Part shown: one piece after another, positions 24,233 to 36,601 of the stretch
Layout: every line of letters begins with the position of its first letter
Numbering within the stretch: the stretch's first letter is position 1
Assembly: GCA_002104895.1 (NCBI GenBank)
Contig: MCFG01000356.1
Span: 1 to 64,000 of the forward strand
DNA from: Anaeromyces robustus
Lineage: Eukaryota; Neocallimastigomycota; Neocallimastigomycetes; Neocallimastigales; Neocallimastigaceae
Reading direction: 5' to 3'
Length of the DNA: 64,000 nt
Notes under the pieces: model-generated
Databases searched by the model: none
What the model saw: the letters and a program-made list of their open reading frames with translations, nothing else
What the model was told of the DNA's origin: nothing
Position numbers and translations under genes: made by a program

Positions 24233-24325
24233 ATTCATTATGTGTTTTTTTATGGTTCATGTATTTTAATATTTAAATTCAATAAAGATGATGTACGAAA
24301 TGCGTGCTATAAAAAAAAAACTATT
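24233..24325 (+). mobile_element. LINE 3'-end scrap (family 3)
   Basis: The 3' untranslated end of the LINE at 34,202-36,360, here on the plus strand: shared TTCATTATGTG, TTCAATAAAG and a GTGC-TATAAAA end followed by poly-A. Only about 90 bases remain, a severe 5' truncation typical of target-primed reverse transcription. Confidence 0.75.
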
Positions 24326-24335
24326 TACATAGTTA

Positions 24336-27300
24336 CCACTCTTTAATTCAGTCTGTTAAACGGTTTTTTAACCTTGTGAATGGTTCATACTTTTTCATTA
24401 GATCAATGCCTTAGAAAGTCTCAATACGTTTGAACTTATTCTTCCAACTGTTAGATGTTTAAACTTAAAGAAAGAAAATGGTTATTAATTGCATTTACTG
24501 TGATGAGACTGATAACGATAGTAATCCTAACAACACGACTTCAAAAATCCAAATTCCATATATATTTTTGAATACATTATCAAAAGATTTATTTTCTTGT
24601 TTCTTAAACCCAAATGCAAAATTTTTTAATATTTGTGCTTGGTGAAATATTAATAGTTGGAATTTCGGAAAAAAAGATAATATTATCATTTATTTTTTAA
24701 TCATGTTTTTTAAACCTTCTTGTATTTGCCTTAAGGAAACTGTGTTCGAGTAAACTTCTTTCAAGTAGCATTTCATCTCTTAATTTTATCAAGAACTACA
24801 TTACTTTATATCAACGAGCCAACCATGACATTAACGGAATGGGTGGTCTTTATATTGGTGTTCATTCTTCATGCTCATTTACTCCCGAACATTTGATTTA
24901 CAATATTATATCCTTTCCATTAATTTAACTTCTTTTTGGGGGAAAAAATGTACTGTTGGCAACATTTACTTTCCGCAAAAGAGATGGACAGAAGCCAGAC
25001 TTACTGCCTTTGATGAGTTAGATAAATGGCTCAAATTCCATAGCAAAGATAATTACCCTTCTTTTCTTATGGGGGACTTCAATATGTCTCGTCATTGTCG
25101 TAATAATTACATCTTTAAATACTTTCCTACTTGGACTGTAGCTTTGACGTATGGAAATGTCCCTACTTATTCCAAAGGTTCTAAATCTTCCAATATTGAT
25201 CATATTTTATTTAATAGAGCCTTTGCTGAATATTTCAACAAATCCTCTATCTGCAACTCTATTTTCGGAATCTCCGATCATAAACCAATTATTTTATCAT
25301 GTAAAAAAGACCAATCTGATGTATTTATATCTTTATCCAAAAAAAAAATAACTTGGTCTAAACACATCTATAATACCAAAACCTGTGTCATTTTAACTCA
25401 TAATTATTTTGAAATCTTAGCTGAAGACATTGAATCACATATGGATGAACTTTCAGCAGATGAAATGATTAACAAATTCGTTGAAACCTCAAATAATGTT
25501 GGTAAAAACATTAAAGCTTTCATTCCGGTGAAATTGAAAAGTCCTGCCTTTCACTGTCCGGCTTATGTCAAAAAACTAGCCAAAGCACGTCACTTTTATT
25601 ATAAGAGTATTAAACCTTTCTCTAATTGTTCTAATATCGACTCTTATCTTAATCAATTTAATAAATTTAATAACTTTTGTAATAGAATCAAGAAAATCAA
25701 AAGTAAGATTCGTGCTGCTCGTTATAAAGCTAACATAATCTCTATTGGCAACCACTTTCTTAAAAAAGAGTATAGACTTGGTTGGCGTGATCTTAAGAAA
25801 CTAGCTAAATCATCTTATTCTAAAACACCTTCTCATGTTATCAAATCTAAATTTGGTAATGATATTGTATCTCCAAGAGAACAAATCTCTCGCTAGGCTG
25901 AACATTATAAAAATCTTGCTTCTGATGTCTCTGGACACAGCCTCAATAAGAAATATTTGGAGAATGCTCTTAGAAATTTCCTTAATTAATGTCTGGCTTA
26001 AAATTATTTCCAAAATTGTGACTGATCGTATATCAAGTTATGCTCTTACTCACAAATTTATTAGGCCTGAACAATTTGGTTTTCGTAATCATAAGAAATG
26101 GAATGTATCAGTCTATACATCTCTATTTTTGAAATTTGTCAAAGAAGATCCCTTGCTGGTAAATTTATTTACTTATGTTGCTTTTCTTGATATTAAAAAA
26201 GCTTACGATTCTGTACCCATTTTCAATATTCTAACGAAATTATTTCATTTTTGTATTCGAGGAAAAAGCTTTGACTTCCTTTCTAACTTGTATTTATCTT
26301 CTAAAGCTCGTGCTCGTTTTCTTGATATGTTATCGGAAGAATTTCCAATAAATATAGGTGTTCAACAAAGCTGTCCTCTTTCACCCATTCTTTTTTAATC
26401 TTTTTATTAATGATATTTTAAATAATTGTGAAAATCTCGATGTTAAAATTGGTGATAAACACGGCTGTGGTGGTTTATTTGCTGATGACATCGTCCCTTC
26501 TGAAAAAAGATTACAAAAAATTTTAAGAAGAGTTTTAAAATGGGCTGATCTATATGAAATGTCTTTTGGTATTCAAAAATGTGCTACTATGGTAATCAAA
26601 CCTATGTCCTTTACAGAACCTCCTGATTATTTAGAACCTACCTTCTATCTTAATATGCATGCAATTCCTAAAGCCTCCTGTTACACCTATCTTGGTATTC
26701 TCATTCCTAATGATTTATCTTTAAAACCTATTATTGATAAAATGTATAATTGTACAAATAAATCTTTGTACTCTCTTTCTAACTTTTTTATGAACCCTAG
26801 CATTCCTTTAGCCTTTAAAAAGAAAGTTTTACAATCCTACGTCATCAGTAAACCTCTATACTATGCACCTCTTATTTGCTCTTATCAATCCAATACAAAG
26901 AGAATACAAACAATTATTAACACTGGTATGTTTTGGTGTATCGACTCTTTCAATAGCAAAAAATCATTACCTAAGAATATAGATGATATCTCCTTGGATA
27001 AAAGGTATAGCTATATTCGAAATCCCACTATGAGTACTTATGCTCTCGAGAGAGATCTTCAGATACCTCCTATCGCAGGAGTTTGCGCTGCTAGACAGGT
27101 TAAGTGTTTCAAAAAATGGAAATTTTCACATTGTATTATTAAAGATCTTGTTTTACACTATAAAAGAATTAATAGATTCTCTTCTTGGGCGGTTAAATCT
27201 AGTTCATTAGTGGAAAGACTCTTAGATGTGTCAGTGAATACAGAGAAATTAAAAATTGGTACTGGAATGATCTTGCTAAAAAACAAGGAATTATTTGATT

Positions 27301-28067
27301 GCCCTTTCTTTTCTCTTATTAGATGGAATTCACTAGATTTCATCAATAACCTCTTCATCACATTTTCATACAAAATAAAGAGACACTCTTTATATAACAA
27401 TTACACCTCAATCTTAGAGTATGAAAAATATATTAACCAAAAAATATATCTATTCCTTTTTGGTGGAACTTCAGCTCTGGAAGAGCTATATTTCAATAAA
27501 GGGGAACGGAAGCATTTAATCGAACATCTTTACTATAGTTCAAAGGAGCTTCCTGTTCCATACTTTGTGGGGTTGGCTGAATATTTAATAAAAACAGTAC
27601 CAGTCATATGCAGCTTTTTGGTGTTGTTATTTGATCGGTATAAATCAACACCCATTATTACCAAGAACGTCGACGTCGAATCGATAAGACATAATAATAA
27701 TATCTCGAATCGCGATGTTATTTCTACCACAGGGCCTTCGGAGTCATCTTCTTTTACTAGAAATAATGAAGATTGCCCAAGGGAGAGTTTAGTGGACACC
27801 ACACTATCTTTAATTCAGATATTACTTCTTTGTTTTATATTATTTTACCATTTAGAGAGGAGTAAAATCCGAACAGAACCCTACACTGAAATTATAAAGA
27901 ATTATTTAAGAAATTTATTATATTTTTCTTTATATTATATTTATTTTATAGATTTTTTTTGATAGTAATTTTTTCTTTTAATCTATTTTATTTATGTACT
28001 TAATCTAAATGTATTAATAACTATTTTATAATAAAAAAAAACATGGAAGTGTATTCTCTTCCTTTAG

Positions 28068-28099
<32 letters not shown>
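24336..28099 (+). mobile_element. Near full-length LINE (family 1), decayed
   Basis: A non-LTR retrotransposon with an APE-type endonuclease followed by reverse transcriptase. Endonuclease (24,871-25,896) shows GDFNMSR, SNIDHILF and SDHKPII. Reverse transcriptase (25,925-27,900) shows QFGFR, FLDIKKAYDSVP, a degenerate CPLSPILF block and the catalytic GGLFADD. A C-terminal region with FLFGG follows. The 3' end is a short UTR and a poly-A tract at 28,071-28,099. The coding frame is interrupted at least at 25,896, where endonuclease and RT are separated by a stop, and at about 26,395 by a one-base shift in a T-run. Its 5' end lacks sequence present in the related minus-strand copy at 30,745-32,306. 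No LTRs. Probably inactive. Confidence 0.85.
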
Positions 28100-28103
<4 letters not shown>

Positions 28104-28455
28104 TAGTACTTCTGAAATTTTCATAAAATTGATTAATTTGTAGTATGTTTGAAATAATTATTACATTTATGGGTAAGAAAGAATTTGATTTATTTGACTA
28201 AAAGAGAAAAGAAACTTATATAATACTGAAATTTTTCCCAAGCATTACCGTTGCACATAATCCTTAATTTTTCCAAACATTATAGCTGAATATAATGTCA
28301 CAATTAAAGGCTCAGTACGCAGGCCAATAATTGTACCGTACAAAAAAGAATGATTTCCTCCGAGAAATCATTATGGGTTCTTTTTTGTAAATTAGTACTA
28401 AAAAAAAATAAACTAAACCTTATAATTGCGCATAATTCCAAATTTGCAATGCTTA
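28100..28455 (+). repeat. Dispersed ~360-bp repeat, copy 1
   Basis: Matches 33,826-34,190 closely in the same orientation (ATATAGTACTTCTG at the start, AAGCATTACCGTTGC in the middle). It contains a 9-bp hairpin (AATGATTTC ... GAAATCATT). It abuts the poly-A tail of the family-1 LINE, and copy 2 abuts the poly-T end of the family-3 LINE. Not identified; it has no coding potential. Confidence 0.8.
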
Positions 28456-28499
28456 ATACCCTCAGGAGTTCGATGGATAAAACTCCATCCCAGGGGTAC

Positions 28500-28908
28500 A
28501 AGAGGCTATTAAAGGATATTATTTGAATGGAGGAGCCGATAAAGACAAAAATCCAGTAATTAATTATACAACATTCTATACGAAAATGGTATCAAATATA
28601 TTTTGACCGATTCAGAACATCCCTCTGGATGTAAAAAAAAAAATTAGTTAATATTTAACTAAAAAAAAAAGATAATCGTGAAATTATTGTCAATCCTAGT
28701 ATAGAAGACTATCTTTATCAATGTACAGCTATTAATCAATGTAAAAATTTACAACAAGGAACCACAATACCTGTAGGTTATTTGGTGTGGATGAAACTAA
28801 TGGTATACCTTTCATTTTATGTACATTTAATTCTATAAGTGAAAAAGAATGTAAACTTTCAGATATTCCTACTACTACCGCAACTTGTATAGCTGATATT
28901 GGATATAT

Positions 28909-28948
<40 letters not shown>

Positions 28949-29640
28949 AGAATCATCGGGTGAAACAACTTTTAAAATATAAAATATATTTAGTTAAAAA
29001 AGCTGCAGAAATTTTTTTTTTTTTTTTAGACTAGGATTAATCTTTATTTAAAAAATTAAATTAATTTAAATTAAACATATATGTAATATATATATTAACA
29101 TTAAAATAAAGAAAAGAATATATATAAAAATACATGAAATGTAAATTAAATACAAGCAATAAAAAGATACAAAATAAATATATAAATAAAAATTTTTACC
29201 AGATATTAATCAAATTAAAAAAAATTAAAAATATTAAATAAAAAGGAAAAGAAATTTTAAACTTTTAACCTCTCTCCCATTTAACGAATGGAAATGTCCT
29301 TCGAATCCGTATCAGTATCGGAATAAATTCCATACCTTATTCTCAATATATATAGTTTTTTTTTTTTTTTGTTATCATTGACTTTTGACCATAAAGCACT
29401 ACCATTTACATTGAATTAAAAGATAATATTCAGGTACTGCTGTTTTTAATCAAATTAAGGTGACAATTTTTTTTTTCATTATTATCATTTTATTTCACTT
29501 TTCTTTTCTTTTCATAAATTTTCACAAACTTTTTTTTTTTTAATTTCACTAAAAATACAACATGGATTATTATTATTATTATTATTATTTTAAACTAATA
29601 AAAGTTAATGTAGTATATATCCATATTTATTTTTTTTTTT
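28500..29640 (+). pseudogene. Broken duplicate of the 3' end and 3' flank of gene A
   Basis: 28,505-28,570 matches gene A coding sequence near 20,010-20,070; 28,605-28,980 matches 20,535-20,890; 29,345-29,640 matches the noncoding flank 21,470-21,740. The intervening gene A segments are missing, and frames are broken by poly-A insertions and indels. A LINE 3'-tail fragment (29,010-29,345) lies between the coding and flank parts. Codons such as GYYLNGGADKDKNP and EHPSGCK remain readable. A host pseudogene formed by DNA-level segmental duplication, since noncoding flank is included. Confidence 0.85.
29010..29345 (-). mobile_element. LINE 3'-end fragment (family 2), copy 1
   Basis: Poly-T followed by AGACTAGGATTAAT, i.e. 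the 3' end of a minus-strand element, continuing to a region with CCTTCGAATCCGTATC. It matches the interrupted copy at 29,715-30,375. No coding part remains. It sits inside the duplicated gene A end. Confidence 0.7.
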
Positions 29641-29714
29641 TTTCTTTTATTTCCCTTTTTTTATTTATTGATTTTTCTTTTTCTTTTTCTTCTTATTAAT
29701 AAAGAAAAAGATTT

Positions 29715-30375
29715 TTTTTTAGACTAGGATTAATTTTTATTTAAAATTAAACGTACAAGTGACGTGACATATACATTAACATTAAAGAAAGAAATATATA
29801 TATAATACATGAAATGTAAATTAAATACAAGTATACAAGTAATAAAAGATACTTTTTTTTTTTCTATTTTTTTTTTTTTTAGACTAAAGGAAGATAATAC
29901 ACTTCCATGTTTTTTTTAATTATAATAAATAATTATTAATACATTTATATTTAGTACATAAATAAAAAAAAATAGATTAAAATACGAAAAAATTCTATCT
30001 AAAAAAAAATCTATAACATAAATTTAATATAAAGAAAAATATAATAAATATCCTAAATAATTCTTTATAATTTCAATGTAGGGTACTTTTCGGATTTCAC
30101 TCCTCCTCTAAATGGTAAAATAAATATAAAACAAAGAAGTAACATCTAAAAGATACAAGAAATAAAAATAATAAAATTTATTACCAAATATTAAACAAAT
30201 TAAAAATGAATAAATAAATAAATAAATGAATAAATAAATAAATAAATAAAAAGGAAAAGGAAAAGGAAAAGAAGTTTAACCTTCAAAAACCTCCTCCCTC
30301 ATTCAACAAATGGAGATATCCTTCGAATTCCGTATCGGCATCGGAATAAATTCCATTCCTTAATCTTTTTTTTTT
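29715..30375 (-). mobile_element. LINE 3'-end fragment (family 2), copy 2, interrupted
   Basis: Same sequence as 29,010-29,345 but split at 29,852/30,147 by a family-1 LINE tail. The two halves rejoin exactly at the position where copy 1 is continuous (ATAAA(A)AGATAC then AA). Confidence 0.8.
29853..30146 (-). mobile_element. 5'-truncated family-1 LINE tail inserted into the family-2 tail, with target-site duplication
   Basis: Poly-T plus AGACTAAAGGAAGA, the reverse complement of the 3' end of the LINE at 24,336-28,099. It is flanked by the perfect 10-bp direct repeat TAAAAGATAC at 29,843-29,852 and 30,147-30,156, which is the target-site duplication. This shows a genuine retrotransposition and dates family 1 activity after family 2 at this locus. 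Confidence 0.85.
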
Positions 30376-30589
30376 TTTTTTTCGACGTCAACGCTTTTGA
30401 AGTTTCCCCCATGGAGTGTTTTTATTTCTTATTGTTATTATACCCTATTGAGAAGAATCCAAAAAAAAAAATATATATATATATATATATTTTACAATTT
30501 GGCATAACAACCGTAAGTAAATACGACAGATTCACAATAAAATATCCGGACACAGGAAACTCGGATGAACTTTTAATAAGTTAAATTGT

Positions 30590-30751
30590 TTATGCAAATA
30601 TCTCTGTTCCCCAATAAAACAAAATCTATTTTTTTTTTTAAATGCATAACACCCTTTTTATGCCAATATCTCTGTTCCCCAATAAAATAAAATCTATTTT
30701 TTTTTTTTAAATGCATAATGCCCTTTTTATGCATTTAAAAAAAAATAGATT
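30590..30751. repeat. Short tandem plus inverted repeat at a LINE truncation point
   Basis: A ~62-bp unit beginning ATCTCTGTTCCCCAATAAAA occurs twice in tandem (30,599 and 30,667). The end of the second copy (30,691-30,718) is an inverted repeat of 30,727-30,751, differing in T/A run length, and this arm joins the 3'-truncated LINE. Confidence 0.75.
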
Positions 30752-32306
30752 ATGTTAGCTTTATAACGAGCAGCGCGAATCTTACTTTTGATTTTCTTGA
30801 TTTTATTACAAAAGTTATTAAATTTACTAAATTGATTAAGATAAGAGTCGATATTGGAACAATTAGATAAGGGTTTAATACTCTTATAATAAAAGTGACG
30901 TGCTTTGGCTAGTTTTTTAACATAAGCCGGACAGTGAAAGGCAGGACTTTTCAATTTCACAGGAATGAAAGCTTTAATGTTTTTACCAACATTATTTGAG
31001 GTTTCAACGAATTTGTTAATCATTTCATCTGCTGAAAGTTCATCCATATGTGATTCAATGTCTTCAGCTAAGATTTCAAAATAATTATGAGTTAAAATGT
31101 CACGGGTTTTGGTATTACAGATGTGTTTAGACCAAGTTGTTTTTTTGGATGAAGATACAAAAACATCAGATTGGTCTTTTTTGCATGATAAAATAATTGG
31201 TTTATGATCGGAGATTCCGAAAAAAGAGTCGCATATAGAGGATTTGTTGAAATATTCAGCAAAGGCTCTATTAAATAAAATATGATCAATATTGGAAGAT
31301 TTAGAACCTTTGGAGTAAGTAAGGACATTTCCATACGTCAAAGCTACAGTCCAAGTAGGAAAGTATTTAAAGATGTAATTATTAAAACAATAACGAGACA
31401 TATTAAAGTCTCCCATAAGAACAGCAGGGTAGTTATCTTTGCTATGAAATTTGAGCCATTTTTCTAACTCATCAAAGGCAGCAAGCCTGGCTTCTTTCCA
31501 TCTCTTTTGCGGAAAGTAAATGTTGCCAACAGCACATTTTTTTCCCCAAAAAGAAGTTAAATTAACGGAGAGGATATAATTATAAATCAAGGGTTCGGGA
31601 GTAAATGAACATGAAGAATGAACACAATATAAAGACCACGCATTCCGTTAATGTCATGGTTGGCTCGTTGATATACAGTGATGTAGTTCTTAATAAAGTT
31701 AGAAGATGAAATGCTACTTGAAAGAAGTTTACTTGAACCAGTTTCCTGAAGGCAAATACAAGCAGGTTTAAAAACATGATTAAGATAAGTGATACTATCT
31801 TTCTTTTCGAAATTTCAACCATTGATATTCCAACAGGCACAGATATTAAAAAATTTTGCATTTGGGTTTAAGAAACAAGAGAATAAATCTTTAGAAGATG
31901 AACTCAAAGATATACCTGGATATTGGATTTTCTTCCTTTTTGAAGTCGTGTTGTTTGGATTTCTATTATTATTGTTCTCTGTACCATCACAGTAAACCCA
32001 ATTAACTATTTTTTTTAAATTTAAGCATCTAACAATTTGGAAAATATGTTCAAGCGTATTGAGATTCTCTAAGGCATTGATTCTAATGATGAAGTATGAA
32101 CCATTCACGGGGTTAAAAAACCGTTTAACTGATTGGATTAAGGAATGGTAGTTGTGTAAGTGGAAAAGAAGAAATTCATTTAATTGCTTTTCAGTCCATG
32201 AATTGAGTTCATGAATGAAGAGGAGGAAATATTTATCCATATTATTACCAAAGCACCTAAGACCACAGCGAAGTAATAAAGGAGGCATATTGGAATCTGA
32301 AATCAT
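30745..32306 (-). mobile_element. LINE endonuclease half (family 1 relative), 3'-truncated
   Basis: Minus-strand copy of the 5' half of the same LINE family. An upstream frame at 32,306-31,815 is followed by the APE endonuclease at 31,590-30,745 with GDFNMSR, SNIDHILF and SDHKPII. A frame change near 31,585 separates them. The sequence stops at the codons matching YKANII, so the reverse transcriptase is missing. Loss of the 3' half is not the usual outcome of retrotransposition, where the 5' end is lost, so this copy was probably cut by later rearrangement at the fold-back repeat at 30,691-30,751. Confidence 0.85.
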
Positions 32307-33289
32307 ATTAAAAAAAAACTAAAATAATAAAAAATTTGGTTAAAAATATTAAGATAATACAAGGTGATTGAATAATTGTCTTTTATAATTTTTTAACTTG
32401 AAAAAAAAGTTGTTTGAAAAATTTAATTGCAAACTGTGAGAGAGTTGAGTTGATTGTAATTTGAAAAAAGAGTGGTTGTGTGAGTAGTAAAATATATTTG
32501 TTTATGCTTTTGTTGTTCTTTTTATGTTTGTTTATTGTAAGTGTAATATATATGAAAGTTTTGTATAATTGATTATCATGAAATAGTGAAAAATGATTGA
32601 AATTAAATGTAAAAAGTTAGGCTATTGTGCGTAGAATTTAGTGAATTCATGTAAATGAAGGGTGTATTGTGAAGAAGAGTGATAAAAAAAAAAACTTATT
32701 TTATAAGAATATACATAAACTGAAAATTTTTAACTAATTTATATTCTATTATCTTTTGTTTAATTTTAATACTAAACTATGACTAATTTACAAAGAAATC
32801 ACATTAAGATAGAACTACAATAATTTTCTAAAAGAATAAAAAAATATAAAAGTATAGAGTATATCATACTATTGAAAGAAGAAACAAAACAATGGTAAGG
32901 GAATAAAAGAAAAAAAATAAAAAAAAAAAAAAACAAATGTGGAAAGAAATAAAAAAAGAATTATAAAAGGATAAAGAAAAAAAAATATATATATATATAT
33001 ATATAAAAAAAAGAGTTATACTTACCTTGACAGTTCTCTTACCATGTAATCTTCGTGAATAGGTATGTATGAAAAATGAAAGAAAAGAAAAAATACAAAG
33101 TGAAAAAATAAAGTAGAAAAAGATGAAAATAATAATGTTCAAACTTAATGAGGAAATAAAAAAAAAATAAACGTAATTTTAGAAATTTGAAAAGAATGAA
33201 TTAAAAGAAAAAAATTCAAATTTATGTATATTCTTAAGAAAATAAGAAAATATATATTCTTCATATAACATGTATAACACCATTATCAT
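32307..33289. other. No gene seen; possible LINE 5' region
   Basis: AT-rich DNA with (TA)n at 32,983-33,004 and poly-A. It may include the 5' untranslated region of the minus-strand LINE but shows no recognisable protein or RNA. Confidence 0.4.
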
Positions 33290-33540
33290 TCCGCAAAAAG
33301 CCTAATTAATGCCTTAAGTGTTGCCATGACTCAACAGGCATTCTTCCTCTTCTGAGCATTCCATTGGTTAGGAAGGTGCAGGTCCTCAGAAGAGGGATGC
33401 CATGAATGATGTTGTCGATGTTAGATATATGTTTACTGAGAAAATCCAACAATCTACTAATAGTCCAATGTTTGTAGCTCATGAATGAAAAGAAGAACAG
33501 ATTCGAAGTGCTGGTAGCAACCTAAATTATAATAATAAAA
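33290..33540 (-). mobile_element. Second scrap of the 22.5-23.2 kb fossil retroelement
   Basis: 33,335-33,410 is the reverse complement of a sequence related to 23,060-23,135 (shared CAGAAGAGGG, GCCATGACTCAAC). Broken, small and old; family assignment follows from the other copy only. Confidence 0.5.
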
Positions 33541-33825
33541 AAATAAAAAGGTAAAGAAATAAAAAAGAATAAAATATATAGAAAATTAAATTTTTTTTTT
33601 TTTTTTTTTTTTTTTTGAAATGAGTATAGAAGTAAAATATAATAAAAGAAATATATGTAAATATATATATATATGTATATATATATAAAAACTTGAAAAA
33701 ACTTGATGAAAATTAAGTTGAAGGAAAGATAAACTAAAAAAAATTGAATTGAGTAAGTATATTAAATTTTCACTGATATTGTATTTTTCGCTTTACAGTT
33801 CGTAAATTTATTGATCGCTGTATTC

Positions 33826-34117
33826 CTTAAAATATATAGTACTTCTGAAATTTTCATAAAATTGATTGATTTGTAGTATGTTTGAAATAATTTTTTTTTA
33901 ATTTATTTGACTAAAAGACAAAAGAAACCTATAAAATACTGAAAATTTTTTCCCAAGCATTACCGTTGCGCATAATCCTTAATTTTTCCAAACATTATAG
34001 CTGAATATAATGTCCCAATTAAAGGCTCAATATGCAGGCCAATAATTGTATCATACAAAAGGGAATGATTTCCTCCGAGAAATCATTATGGGTTCTTTTT
34101 TGATATAAAATAGTATT

Positions 34118-34148
<31 letters not shown>

Positions 34149-34190
34149 AACAAACATTATCATTGCACGCATAATACCCAATTTGATATA
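33826..34190 (+). repeat. Dispersed ~360-bp repeat, copy 2
   Basis: Same sequence as 28,100-28,455 in direct orientation, about 5.7 kb apart. The end runs into the poly-T of the family-3 LINE at 34,200, suggesting that LINE inserted into or beside the repeat. Confidence 0.8.
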
Positions 34191-34196
34191 GTATTC

Positions 34197-34200
<4 letters not shown>

Positions 34201-34234
<34 letters not shown>

Positions 34235-36360
34235 GCACACAATTTGTACGTCAACTTTATTGAATTTAAATATTAAAATACATGAATCATAAAAAAACAC
34301 ATAATGAAAAAAAATGATACTACTAAAAAAAAATAAAAACCAGTAAAATATTATAGATAATAATAGATAATACTGGAGGAAAAAAAGAAGTATAATAATA
34401 TTTAAAAACAATAAATCCATACAGCCCTTAATTCTAAATATAGAATTAAAGTAAAATTGATCTATCCTATTCCACTAGGGTCGGAAATAGGATCGGCATT
34501 TGCCCTACTAGGCTGTCCTACTGTGTTATCAGCATTGACGTTCCTGGAGAGGTTGGTTTTAAATTTATTGAATAATATATGTTGTCTTTTACAGACAACA
34601 GGCATGATATCATTCAATAGAGCCGCAGATCGCAACAAGAATGGGGATTTTGAATAAGTACCAGATTCAGTCTGACACTTAAACAAACATTCCCATTCCT
34701 TTTTGTATGGACTATTGTTAATTCTATCACTAAAACCATAATCTCTACCACCAATTAAAAAAATATATATTCTATACCTATTAACTATTTTTTTACTACC
34801 TAATATATCTATATTACTTATACTATTATTACTACTTTTATAACCCTTAACAATATTATTAATTCTATTATCCACACTAGGGTTATTACTGGTCCTAACT
34901 AAACTATTAAAAAGACTATCTAAAAAATAAAAAAAATTTCTATCTAAATCAGAGAAGTGATCAATACGAAGATTTTTAAATAAGAAACAATTTATAAACC
35001 AATGATCAATTCTCTGATAACTGTCACAATGGAAACAACATGAACAACAATTAGGACAAGAATTATTAATCATTTTAGCAGCTTTTGCAACTCTAGCATC
35101 AATTTTATATCCACATCTTGCCCTAAGTATCCACCGAAAACCTTTGCTATATTCAGGAAATTCTAGATTAAGCTTTAAGTAACTTCTTGATTCTTCAAAG
35201 TTGTACAATTTATAAGTTTTAGCTTTAATTGATTTATCACTGTTCATGTCTCTGTCCCAATAGAATTCCATAATTTCTTTAGTAGAGGATGAAATATTGT
35301 TTAATTTATCATTTAATATTTTACTTTCTTTGTCCCAAGTCCATTTTCTTGTTGTAGCAACATTATTAACTATCTTTGAGATAATGCAGTTGGAGTCCTT
35401 CCACTTATTAAAACATCTAACCTGAGCTAAAGCACATTTACCAGAAAGTGGAGGAATATTGAGTTCTTTTGAGATGCAATAAATAGAAACAAAAGAATTA
35501 GGTTTCGAGTAGCCTAAAATCCAATAAAAACCTTTGTTAATTATTGTTTGGGTAGAACTAGTATTGTTTTTGTTAGAACCAAGCAAAGGCGCGTAATAGG
35601 AAACTTGTCCAATAACTTTTGCAGAGAATAAAGTTCTTTTAAGAGGAATAGGAATCAGATCATTTTTTAAAAAACCCTGAATTGAAAACAAAGCCTTACT
35701 AGCTTTATTTTTCATTTTACTAATAACGAATTTTAAATCTAGAGTTTTGTGAAAGGGAACACCAAGGTAAGTATAACAATCTGTTTTAGGGATTGCGATT
35801 CCTGTTAAATAAAAGGTAGGGTCCTCTCTAAGAATATATTCCGAATTTTCATGTCTAACAGCTAATGTGCCACATTTATTAATTCCAAAAGTCATCTCGT
35901 TGTCCTTAGCCCATTTACCAACTAAACGAAGAAGTTTGTTCATACGAGATCTACTAGGGGCACAAAGAACAATATCATCAGCAAATAATCCTCCACAACA
36001 ATATTCAGTATCTATTTTCACACCATTATGCAGGCAATCGTTGAAGATGTCGTTGATAAACAAATTAAAAAGTATAGGAGATAAGGGACATCCTTGTCGA
36101 ACTCCTTTAAGTATTCTGAAAGAATCGGAAAATTGTCCATTAATTTTAACACAAGCTTTGGAAGACAGATATAGGTTCTCCAAAAATTGAAAGCATTTTC
36201 CTTGTATACCAAGAGTATAAATTTTCGACAAGATGTTATATATGGGCACAGAATCGTAAGCTTTTTTAAGATCCAGAAATGAAAAACGATATTGTTGACA
36301 ATAATATGAGTAAGATATCATGGAGTTTTTAGTTCTAAAAAAAAAAAATTCCTTTAACAT
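34201..36360 (-). mobile_element. 5'-truncated LINE reverse transcriptase (family 3) with a long intact frame
   Basis: The minus-strand frame 36,360-34,462 (632 codons) holds reverse transcriptase from motif A onward: FLDLKKAYDSVP, GVRQGCPLSPILF, GGLFADDIVL, YTYLGVP. A Cys/His-rich finger (CPNCCSCCFHC ... HWFINC) follows, then a C-terminal IFLIGG region. The endonuclease and early RT are missing, so the apparent start codon is not the original one. The 3' UTR carries AATAAA and ends at GTGTGCCAT before a ~31-base poly-A tail (34,201-34,231 as poly-T). The uninterrupted frame and long tail suggest this is a younger insertion than the family-1 copies. Confidence 0.9.
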
Positions 36361-36468
36361 TCACCGTGTATTGGACAGATGCATTCAATCTCTTCTAGGC
36401 ATTCCAAAAAAATGGAAATATTACATGTATTATTATTCAAATCTTTTTTCTTAATATAATTTTATTTT

Positions 36469-36568
36469 ACTATATTTTATTCGTTTATTGCTTTTTTTTT
36501 TTTTTTTTTTTTTTTACTAAATAAATAATGTTTATTAATTTTTTTTACTATATTTTATTCGTTTATTG

Positions 36569-36601
<33 letters not shown>

